Source: Sulfurovum sp.
GTDB taxonomy: Bacteria > Campylobacterota > Campylobacteria > Campylobacterales > Sulfurovaceae
Assembly (NCBI GenBank): GCA_002733215.1
Contig: NVUY01000019.1
Coordinates: forward strand, 20,904 to 62,393
Direction: 5' to 3'
DNA: 41,490 bases
The translations under genes were made by a program, and so were the position numbers. Shown piece after piece: positions 35,444 through 41,490 of the stretch. Numbering within the stretch: the first letter of the stretch is position 1; each line of letters opens with the position of its first letter. The notes below the pieces were generated by a model. That model worked only from the letters and a program-made list of their open reading frames with translations. It did not search any database and was not told the origin of the DNA.

Positions 35444-36766
35444 ATGAAAATATTACTCACTCTTTTTTTATGCATAATAACGCTAAGTGCAAATACATTA
35501 GATGATATAAACGGTACGATACGTGGTCACATACGTGTCATACATGTATTGCATGGATTAGATAATGGTTATGATCCGGAAACAGGAAGTACAGTAGGCG
35601 TTAATCTAAGATACTTAACACCAAAGTATCTTAACTTTTATGGAGCAGTTGGTTTTCACTTTGTAGGTGATACGCAACTTACTGACTTTGATCAGAACAG
35701 TAATGGCAGCTATAAAAAGAAAATCGCTTCAGGACTTTTTCTAACAAAAGATTACAGTTCAAAAGCTGTCATAGATGAAGTATGGCTTGCTTATGAATTT
35801 GGCAAAAGTCTATTTAAATTTGGACGTAAACATCCATCCGTCTCAGCAAACTCTCAAATGTCAAATCCTATTGCACTCTTTCAAATCTCTCAAGTCAAGA
35901 ACTTTTATGAGTCCTATACTTTTAAAACAGAAGAGATAGATAATACAGGAATTGCACTTACACAAATTACAAAAATGATGTTAGGCACAAGGGCAACAAC
36001 AGATTATGCACTGATTGGAGAGTATACAAATACCGCAGGTGTTGCTATTAATCCAAAAGATATAAGAGGAGAGTTTATAAGCATTGATAAATTGGCTTTA
36101 GGCATAGATACTGATCATAATACAAATGGAATTACTATGTTATCGATCGTAAACAACTCTATCGATAATGTCAAACTCCAACTATGGAATTATTATGCAG
36201 ATGATATACTTAACTTTCTCAATCTTCATGCAGAGTATAACTATGATTTTTCTCCCAAAATCAAAGCTATTGTCAAATTTCAATATGTCAGAGAGGATGA
36301 TGTAGGCAGATCATTGTATGCTAAACTAAATGCAAACCTATATGGTGCTCTGGCTACACTTAAGTACAACAATTCTAATATTTCTATCGCAGTTAACAAG
36401 TCTGATGGAGAGATTTTTAACCCTTGGGGATTTGACCCGGCATTTACAAGTTCCATATTTTCAAGAAATGCCTATCGTGATGATGTCAGCGCATATAAAG
36501 TAGCCTTCAAACACTCTTTTTCAAAGCAAATAAACGTATCATTATCTTATGCGAATTATGGGAAATCAAAAAGTAATGGCGGAAACCCTGCAAGGACATT
36601 AACGCCAACTAGAGATGCAGATGAATTTGATTTTGTAGCCACATATAAACCTCATAAGGGATTTTTATTAAAATTTCTAAATTCAAGACGTACCAGTGAA
36701 TATGAAACATCTAGCAGTAATAAAAAACAAAATCAATTTAGAATCATAGCCCAATATAGTTTTTAG
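35444..36766 (+). CDS. Outer-membrane porin (OprD-like/Campylobacterota porin)
   Basis: The 440 residues have a signal peptide, MKILLTLFLCIITLSANTLD, then amphipathic beta-strand patterns throughout (GTIRGHIRVIH, LYAKLNANLYGALATLKYN, INVSLSYANYGKS) and a C-terminal aromatic residue (RIIAQYSF), as in outer-membrane barrels. The segment LAYEFGKSLFKFGRKHPS resembles OprD-like porins. Substrate unknown. A TTTTAGAGG/CCTCTAAAA palindrome (36761-36779) overlaps its stop and could end the transcript. Confidence 0.85.
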   Translation: MKILLTLFLCIITLSANTLDDINGTIRGHIRVIHVLHGLDNGYDPETGSTVGVNLRYLTPKYLNFYGAVGFHFVGDTQLTDFDQNSNGSYKKKIASGLFLTKDYSSKAVIDEVWLAYEFGKSLFKFGRKHPSVSANSQMSNPIALFQISQVKNFYESYTFKTEEIDNTGIALTQITKMMLGTRATTDYALIGEYTNTAGVAINPKDIRGEFISIDKLALGIDTDHNTNGITMLSIVNNSIDNVKLQLWNYYADDILNFLNLHAEYNYDFSPKIKAIVKFQYVREDDVGRSLYAKLNANLYGALATLKYNNSNISIAVNKSDGEIFNPWGFDPAFTSSIFSRNAYRDDVSAYKVAFKHSFSKQINVSLSYANYGKSKSNGGNPARTLTPTRDADEFDFVATYKPHKGFLLKFLNSRRTSEYETSSSNKKQNQFRIIAQYSF

Positions 36767-36814
36767 AGGTCCTCTAAAATAAACAAAGCCAACTCCTCAC
36801 TTAAAAAGAAATTA

Positions 36815-36961
36815 TCATTTCTCGTTCCCATCGTCTGAGACTGTGAAGAAACCTCTTTCACTTAATGCTGTCTGGATCCCCTTTGCATACGAGCCAAACA
36901 GTAATGCAAAATCAATGAAGTCGTACTGTTTTAATATTTGCTTGAACAACTCTATTTGCAT
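36815..36961 (-). pseudogene. Truncated minimal nucleotidyltransferase (MNT antitoxin-like) remnant
   Basis: A 48-residue frame starts at ATG 36961 with a strong GAGGAGG ribosome site (36976-36970) and reads MQIELFKQILKQYDFID followed by FALLFGSYAKG, the GSxAxG motif of MNT-domain proteins. The expected downstream DxD catalytic segment is missing: the frame continues IQTALSERGFFTVS and stops. It is probably the broken N-terminus of an MNT antitoxin from a HEPN-MNT module. No HEPN partner is present nearby. Confidence 0.6.
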
Positions 36962-37145
36962 TCGGATATCCTCCTCTTTCTCTGTCTTATGATGATTATG
37001 TCAACCACCAAAAGCTGATGAAAACACACTAAATTACAGAATAGCATTTGAAGCTTTTTAAAAAGGTAATCTGTTTATGTGGTTAGTAGTTTGAAGTTAT
37101 ATACTGTATTGCACAAAAAAGTAGATTTAATTACCATTCCTTTAA

Positions 37146-37313
37146 TTAAGAAAGCAAGTAAATGAATGCAAGATAACTTAGGAATCCCCCCACCATCCAA
37201 GCAACTATATGAATAATCCTAATTTTACATTTTGCTTCATCTTTCTCAGTTAATTCATTTATTATTTTATTAGCAGTTGCTAATTCTTTTTCTAGTTTTT
37301 CAATTGTTTTCAT
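37146..37313 (-). CDS. Small 55-residue membrane protein
   Basis: A minus-strand frame from ATG 37313 to TAA 37146-37148, with AAAGG seven bases upstream. Residues 1-29 are charged and helical (MKTIEKLEKELATANKIINE), and residues 33-54 form one hydrophobic helix (IIHIVAWMVGGFLSYLAFIY). It resembles small inner-membrane proteins with a cytoplasmic coiled coil. No family was recognised. The gap on either side (36962-37145 and 37314-37412) shows no other gene. Confidence 0.55.
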   Translation of the reverse strand: MKTIEKLEKELATANKIINELTEKDEAKCKIRIIHIVAWMVGGFLSYLAFIYLLS

Positions 37314-37412
37314 ATTTAGCCTTTCTTGTATAACTAATTATAGAGTTTAAAGCTTTAAAACTTATATCTAAAACATATGCAAAATTTAGTAAGAAAAAAT
37401 GATTAGTTTTTC

Positions 37413-37447
37413 AAAACCTTATAAAGTTATATATTTCATAAGGTTTT
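37413..37447. repeat. 35-bp palindromic element, copy A
   Basis: AAAACCTTATAAA and a near-complementary TTCATAAGGTTTT arm enclose a loop containing TTATATAT. Near-identical elements occur at 38744 and 40585. It lies 120 bp before the first unknown exported-protein gene of the accessory region. Confidence 0.75.
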
Positions 37448-37566
37448 CAGTGATACTATTGATGAGCTACATAAAGAATTTATTTTTAACTTGTTCCTTA
37501 GGGGATCCATGTAGTTGATACAGAAATTTCTGGGGATTTTGTAAATAAAATTAGAAAAGAGTATGA

Positions 37567-38151
37567 ATGAAATTATTGAGAATATACATATTTATTATCG
37601 TAGGGCTTACTTCGCTTTCAGCATTTACATTTGATAAATGGGAGTCAGGCACCAAGTTAACAGAGGCTATTCAAGTTGCCAGGATTAATAATATTCCCTT
37701 AACGATACAAAGCAGTGTATTCATGTCAAAAAAGTTTGATTGGCGATATTTAAAGAATCATCAAAACCATAGAGTACTCTATTATAAGCAAGACCTAATG
37801 GGTGGTTATGCGAGAGTAGCATTATATTTTACCCAAGAGAGTAAAAAGCTTTATAAAATTCAAATAAGTTGGACAGGACTGTTTAATAAACAAGACTTTA
37901 CGGAGAGCCTTTATAGGGTGATTGATAAGAAGTACGGACAAAGAAATATTGTAATGCCTTCCAATGTAGGTGAATATGTATTTTATACAAAAAGAATGTG
38001 GAGAATCGATAATAATTCAATAGTTCAAAGTAACACTTCAAGTGGTATGGTAGAGCTTGTTTACCTTGATAAAAAGTATGAGTTGGATGATCTACAAACA
38101 AAACAAAAAAAGAAGTTAGATATGATTATCACAGATGCTAACAAGTTTTAA
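37567..38151 (+). CDS. Exported protein of unknown function
   Basis: The 194 residues start with a signal peptide, MKLLRIYIFIIVGLTSLSAFTF. The mature part is mixed charged and aromatic (YYKQDLMGGYARVALYFTQESKKLYKIQISWTG, LYRVIDKKYGQ), suggesting a compact periplasmic fold. I do not recognise a family. AAAAGAG precedes the ATG. It lies between palindromes A and B, together with the 100-residue unknown gene. Confidence 0.7.
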   Translation: MKLLRIYIFIIVGLTSLSAFTFDKWESGTKLTEAIQVARINNIPLTIQSSVFMSKKFDWRYLKNHQNHRVLYYKQDLMGGYARVALYFTQESKKLYKIQISWTGLFNKQDFTESLYRVIDKKYGQRNIVMPSNVGEYVFYTKRMWRIDNNSIVQSNTSSGMVELVYLDKKYELDDLQTKQKKKLDMIITDANKF

Positions 38152-38178
38152 TTATATAATCTAAGATATATGTCTACC

Positions 38179-38245
38179 GAGTTTGGCAAACACTCCATGT
38201 CCTTGGAGGGTAATTAATTTTTGAATTTCTTTGAATGCCAAACTC
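38179..38245. ncRNA. Closed-stem structured element, weaker fourth member of the RNA family
   Basis: GAGTTTGGCA (38179-38188) pairs perfectly with TGCCAAACTC (38236-38245). An inner CTCCA/TGGAG hairpin lies at 193-197/204-208. The minus strand carries ACCCUCC. The layout (short perfect outer stem closing a 67-base unit with a CCUCC segment) resembles the element at 38611-38680, but no shared promoter box is visible. It could also be a terminator of the preceding gene. Confidence 0.4.
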
Positions 38246-38310
38246 AACCACTTCTATGACAATTTGACATACTTTTAAGCAACACACTTTTTTTCTGTCA
38301 CAATACTAAA

Positions 38311-38613
38311 ATGAAACCTACATCAAAAGAACTTCTTGAGGAGATCAGTAAAAACTGTTCCAATCAAATTACATTTTATACATTCAATAAAACTACTCTT
38401 CGCGTAAGTGATAAATACCGAGATGGAAGACTGTCCGCATTGAAGTACATTGGAGAGCTTATATTTTATTATCTTCAAGAGGAGAAAAGTATCAAGCATA
38501 AGTTTAGAGAGCAGATACTTACGCAAATGCAGCAGAACTCATGTCTCAATGACAGTGATTATAGGAATGGCTTGTATGATGCTTTAAATGATATTTTGGA
38601 TGAGTTAAAGTAG
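38311..38613 (+). CDS. Small soluble protein of unknown function (100 residues)
   Basis: The frame encodes a charged, helix-rich protein (MKPTSKELLEEISKNCSNQ, LKYIGELIFYYLQEEKSIKHKF, NGLYDALNDILDELK). No family was recognised. The ribosome site is weak; TTGACA lies about 55 bases upstream. Its stop codon coincides with the left arm of the structured element at 38611-38680, so an RNA on the minus strand would be antisense to its 3' end. Confidence 0.6.
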   Translation: MKPTSKELLEEISKNCSNQITFYTFNKTTLRVSDKYRDGRLSALKYIGELIFYYLQEEKSIKHKFREQILTQMQQNSCLNDSDYRNGLYDALNDILDELK

Positions 38614-38680
38614 CAACCAGGTTTATACAAGGGAGGGAAGGAGTTAAAAATGTTTTATTTTTAGGGATTCCTGGTTGCCA
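38611..38680 (-). ncRNA. Candidate structured small RNA, copy 3
   Basis: GCAACCAGG (38613-38621) pairs perfectly with CCTGGTTGC (38670-38678). An inner TAAAAAT/ATTTTTA hairpin lies at 38645-38651/38657-38663. The minus strand carries CUCCUUCCCUCCCUU between them. GTTAAC at 38698-38703 matches the box upstream of copies 1 and 2. The outer-stem sequence is unrelated to theirs, so what is shared is the design, loop content and GTTAAC. Confidence 0.5.
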
Positions 38681-38743
38681 TGTAGAAAGTTTACATAGTT
38701 AACACTAATGGTATGTAAATAGCATTTTATATTCAATGCAATG

Positions 38744-38778
38744 AAAACCTTATAAATTTATATATTTTATAAGGTTTT
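38744..38778. repeat. 35-bp palindromic element, copy B
   Basis: A perfect 13-base inverted repeat, AAAACCTTATAAA / TTTATAAGGTTTT, around TTTATATAT. It is the best-preserved copy and lies 122 bp before the OLD-like ATPase gene, between it and the unknown genes. Confidence 0.8.
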
Positions 38779-38900
38779 GGGAACAAGAGGTTTTCGATAT
38801 ACTATGAATACTAAAATATTATAATAGAAGGATACTTTGTTCCTTTAATGAATTGTTAAATGGGATAGTGTGTCTGTTATACTATAAAAGAGGATTTAAC

Positions 38901-40583
38901 TTGATAGCGAATATAAAACTTAAATTTGGAAGCACACCAGGTGAAGAAAAACTTCAACTTGATGTAACACCTGTAACCATCTTTGTTGGTCCAAATAACT
39001 CAGGAAAATCTAAAATTCTTCGTGAGATAAATCAACTTTGCAGAACTGGCACCATAGATGCTCACGGTGTAATTATTGAAGATATTATATTACAAAGCAT
39101 GGAAGAAGAAGAGTTTGAAACTAAATTATCACATTTAGAAAAGGAACCTAAGCCAAGCGAAGTGCTAGCTGAAGGCAATATAGTAATTGGCAAGTATAAT
39201 GATCGCATGGTGATTCCAAGAATAAATTTACTTCAATCAATAACTCAAAATAATAATGGTCATTTTAAACATTGGTTTTGCCAATGGTTTTTGAAATTCA
39301 ATACTTTGCTATTGGACGGGCAAGGACGAATGCAACTTACAAAAGATCAAAAAGGTGGTGATCTACAATCTCCTCCCCAAAATAGTTTAAGTGCACTATT
39401 TCGTGATGATGATAAAAGACAGGAAGTTAAACGAATAGTTTATGATGCTTTTAAGCTATATTTTGTCATTGATCCTACAGACTTGGGAAATTTAAAGGTT
39501 CGTCTATCTGAAGAAGCACCTGAAACAACAATTATTGAAAGAGGTGTACATGCTGAGGCTGTTGCTTTTCATAGTCAGGCGAAGTGGATTGGGGACTTAA
39601 GTGATGGGGTAAAAGCATTTACTGGAATTATTCTAGAATTAATTTCCGGTGACCCAATGGTCTTACTAGTAGATGAACCAGAGGCTTTTTTGCATCCACC
39701 CTTATCATATAAACTAGGAAAGGAAGTTGCAATATCTGCATCAAATCAAAATAAAAATATTTTTGTTTCAACACATAGTTCGAATTTTATAATGGGATGT
39801 GTTCAATCTGGAGTGCCAGTTAATATTGTAAGGCTAACATATTCTGAGAATACTCCTACTGCTAGATTATTGCCTAATGAAAGTTTATTAACATTTATGA
39901 GGAATCCCCTATTAAGGTCTACTGGTGTTTTAGATGGATTATTTTATGAATCTGTAGTAGTAACAGAGTCTGATGCTGATAGAGCCTTTTATCAGGAAAT
40001 AAACGACAGACTATTGAAGTTTTCACCAGAAAGAGGTATCCCAAATTGTTTATTTATTAACGCACAAAATAAACAAACTATTCATCAGATTATAAAACCT
40101 CTAAGAAAGCTTGGAATTCCTGCGATTGCTATAGTTGATATTGATATATTGAAGGAAGGTGGACAAGTTTGGAGTAGCTTCTTATCTTCAGGTTTTGTAC
40201 CACCAATGCAACAAACGCCTTTAGGAAGTATTCGTCTATCTATCAAACAAAAGTTTGAAGAACTTGCAATAGATATGAAACGGGATGGTGGTGTTTCTGC
40301 ACTTACTGGAGATGATAAAGAAACAGCACATAATTTATTTAATCAATTAGCAGACTATGGATTATTTGCTGTACGAAATGGTGAACTTGAATATTGGTTA
40401 CAGGATTTAGAAGCTACTGGACATGGACCTAGATGGCTAGTAAATATATTTGAAAAGATGGGTGAAGACCATGATAGTGAATCTTATATTAAGCCATCAG
40501 CAGGTGATGTTTGGGACTTTATTGGAAAAATAAAAGATTGGAGTATATCTACTGATAGAAGAGGCATACCAACAACAGGCTAA
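38901..40583 (+). CDS. OLD-like ATPase with TOPRIM nuclease domain (putative defence gene)
   Basis: About 560 residues. The N-terminal ABC-type ATPase has Walker A GPNNSGKS (30-37), a signature-like LSDGVKAF, Walker B MVLLVDEPEAFLHP and the switch His in FVSTHSSNF. The C-terminal TOPRIM-like part has VVVTESDADRAFYQEI and AIAIVDIDIL, the acidic E and DxD residues of OLD-family nucleases. I chose TTG 38901 with AGAGGA six bases upstream; a TTG at 38853 opens a longer frame. OLD-type proteins act in phage defence (alone or with a helicase). No partner gene is adjacent, and palindromic elements flank it. Confidence 0.82.
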   Translation: MIANIKLKFGSTPGEEKLQLDVTPVTIFVGPNNSGKSKILREINQLCRTGTIDAHGVIIEDIILQSMEEEEFETKLSHLEKEPKPSEVLAEGNIVIGKYNDRMVIPRINLLQSITQNNNGHFKHWFCQWFLKFNTLLLDGQGRMQLTKDQKGGDLQSPPQNSLSALFRDDDKRQEVKRIVYDAFKLYFVIDPTDLGNLKVRLSEEAPETTIIERGVHAEAVAFHSQAKWIGDLSDGVKAFTGIILELISGDPMVLLVDEPEAFLHPPLSYKLGKEVAISASNQNKNIFVSTHSSNFIMGCVQSGVPVNIVRLTYSENTPTARLLPNESLLTFMRNPLLRSTGVLDGLFYESVVVTESDADRAFYQEINDRLLKFSPERGIPNCLFINAQNKQTIHQIIKPLRKLGIPAIAIVDIDILKEGGQVWSSFLSSGFVPPMQQTPLGSIRLSIKQKFEELAIDMKRDGGVSALTGDDKETAHNLFNQLADYGLFAVRNGELEYWLQDLEATGHGPRWLVNIFEKMGEDHDSESYIKPSAGDVWDFIGKIKDWSISTDRRGIPTTG

Positions 40584-40584
40584 C

Positions 40585-40618
40585 AAAACCTTATAATCTA
40601 ACATATTTTATAACGTTT
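40585..40618. repeat. 35-bp palindromic element, copy C (partly decayed)
   Basis: AAAACCTTATAATCTAACATATTTTATAACGTTT-type element split here as AAAACCTTATAA, TCTAACATAT and TTTATAACGTTT. It starts two bases after the stop of the OLD-like gene. One arm has a C for G, and the loop still resembles copies A and B. Confidence 0.65.
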
Positions 40619-40666
40619 ATCGCTGTATCTACGTTTAGAGGTCATAAATATATACTCTCCTATAGA

Positions 40667-40703
40667 AAACCTTATAAAATGTGCTATATAGGAGATCTTA
40701 TAA
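40667..40703. repeat. Possible fourth palindrome copy with diverged right arm
   Basis: AAAACCTTATAAAA is followed by a different middle and a right arm GATCTTATAA. The left arm matches copies A-C; the right does not pair well. The rest of the 310-base gap 40584-40893 holds only this, copy C and a short peptide remnant. Confidence 0.4.
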
Positions 40704-40777
40704 TGAAATCATGTTTGATTAATATAACATTTTATTCTATAAAAAATTGATAACAGGTAATGAAAAAAGTAGCCAAA

Positions 40778-40819
40778 ATGAATTTAACAATAGTGGTTGA
40801 AGGAGAAACACATGTATAA
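40778..40819 (+). pseudogene. 13-codon remnant resembling the start of a DUF4276/RloB-type gene
   Basis: ATG 40778 opens MNLTIVVEGETHV and then stops (40817-40819). The hydrophobic strand ending in VEGET resembles the first strand of DUF4276 TOPRIM-like proteins (consensus-like LVVEGQTE), which often partner AAA ATPases. It is too short to prove. An in-frame ATG six codons upstream (40760) could lengthen it to 19 residues. Confidence 0.3.
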
Positions 40820-40893
40820 TGGGTTTAATATGAGTAAAATACCGATTTAGATAAAGTGCTTTAGCAATTTTGTGATGCAAAGAAGAGGTAAAA

Positions 40894-41490
40894 ATGGAAA
40901 CCGAGTATTATTTAGCTGCAGTTAATGGTGGAAACTCTTTGACTGAAATCATAGAGAAATTAGCAATGGATGACATAGAAGCTATGGCGGAGAACCTGAT
41001 CTATGGCAGAGGATTGGATTATTATAGAAATGATTATGTAGAGATGATTGAGTCTGCCGATGATGAGATTGTCGCTATGGTGGAAGGAAGTTACCAGAGT
41101 AGTTATAGGGTGCAAATAACAATTGATAATAAGGATCTGCTGGGAAGTTGTACTTGCCCTTATGATGATGTGTGTAAACATATTATTGCCACTATGATTC
41201 AAGTCAAAATGGATCCTGATATTTCAGACGAAGAGACAAACCATGACCAAGAAGTATTCATGCGTCATCTTAATACACTTTCCAAAGAGCATCTTGTATC
41301 TTTGGTAGACAGGTTTGCACCCCGAACTTATAAAATTGAAGTGATAATGAAGAATGCTTCAAATAGTGAGATCAATGCATCTTTACATGTGATCCTACAT
41401 TCCCGCCCAATTATACCTATGAAATCACCTCGACCCCCAAAGCCTCATAAATTTCCTTCTGCTTCTTGGTCACTTCTCCTACCTGAGTAG
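40894..41490 (+). pseudogene. SWIM zinc-finger protein, 3' part apparently cut by an insertion
   Basis: AAGAGG lies eight bases before ATG 40894. An acidic N-terminal part is followed by the SWIM motif C86-x-C88 ... C94-x-H96 (SCTCPYDDVCKHI). The frame looks native to about residue 167 (NASLHVILH). It then turns into a Pro/Lys/Ser-rich stretch (PMKSPRPPKPHKFPS) to a stop at the last base of the window. On the other strand the same stretch reads as the C-terminus of another protein. SWIM proteins of this type often precede Snf2-like helicases. Boundary inferred. Confidence 0.6.
41417..41490 (-). mobile_element. Possible C-terminus of a transposase entering from the right edge
   Basis: From the window edge a minus-strand frame reads TQVGEVTKKQKEIYEALGVEVIS and stops at 41417-41419. 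The KKQKEIYEALGV wording resembles the ends of some IS1634-like transposases. Only 23 codons are visible, so family and reality are uncertain. It explains why the SWIM frame loses its character at this point. Confidence 0.4.

Overview
The window looks like a chromosome piece of an AT-rich sulfur- and hydrogen-oxidising Campylobacterota (epsilonproteobacterium), most like Sulfurovum or Sulfurimonas. I infer this from a six-subunit Ech-like energy-converting [NiFe] hydrogenase, Ni-Fe maturation genes, a Tat-exported flavocytochrome-c-type sulfide dehydrogenase flavoprotein beside a Rieske protein, and the style of the housekeeping genes. The species was not determined.

Layout. 1-922: DDE transposase running off the left edge. 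1198-10054: hydrogen block, with hypX (+) meeting echABCDEF (-) tail to tail, then hypA with a DUF695/RraB-like gene (+), then a hydrogenase-maturation-protease homologue (-). 10144-11093: rpsF-ssb without rpsR. 11310-13605: Tat-exported Rieske protein and FccB-like flavoprotein. 13780-17657: rnr-holA and htpX, with 7-bp tandem repeats at both ends of rnr-holA. 17738-19479: M15 peptidase, DUF350 protein, small anchored protein. 19499-23030: a chimeric remnant of SPFH and htpX genes, a Cache-GGDEF diguanylate cyclase, then intact SPFH and nfeD genes. 23153-26843: ilvC, a divergent polysaccharide deacetylase, dprA and a TlpA-like thioredoxin. 26930-27271: two tandem structured RNA candidates. 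27337-35052: nagZ-like gene, ruvX, a hybrid kinase-like protein lacking most phosphotransfer residues, two NlpC/P60 lipoproteins, queA, tatC, tatB. 35444-36766: porin. 36767-41490: accessory region with broken genes, small unknown genes, an OLD-like ATPase/TOPRIM gene, 35-bp palindromes and a SWIM gene that appears cut by an insertion.

How the genes fit together. EchA-F would couple ferredoxin and H2/H+ chemistry to ion translocation. HypA delivers nickel, and HypX makes the active-site CO from formyl-tetrahydrofolate, which is useful where oxygen is present. The Rieske and FccB-like proteins carry Tat signals and tatBC lies in the same window. NagZ-like, NlpC/P60, M15 and deacetylase proteins point to cell-envelope turnover.

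The most unusual signals are non-coding: (i) a family of closed-stem RNAs with anti-Shine-Dalgarno CCUCC loops (two tandem copies, one further copy and one weaker candidate); (ii) a two-hairpin element downstream of both the fccB-like gene and ilvC whose second stem has changed on both sides; (iii) 35-bp palindromes between accessory genes; (iv) an SPFH remnant whose five differences from the intact gene all lie at third codon positions. All functional statements come from reading motifs by eye; no search or folding program was run.
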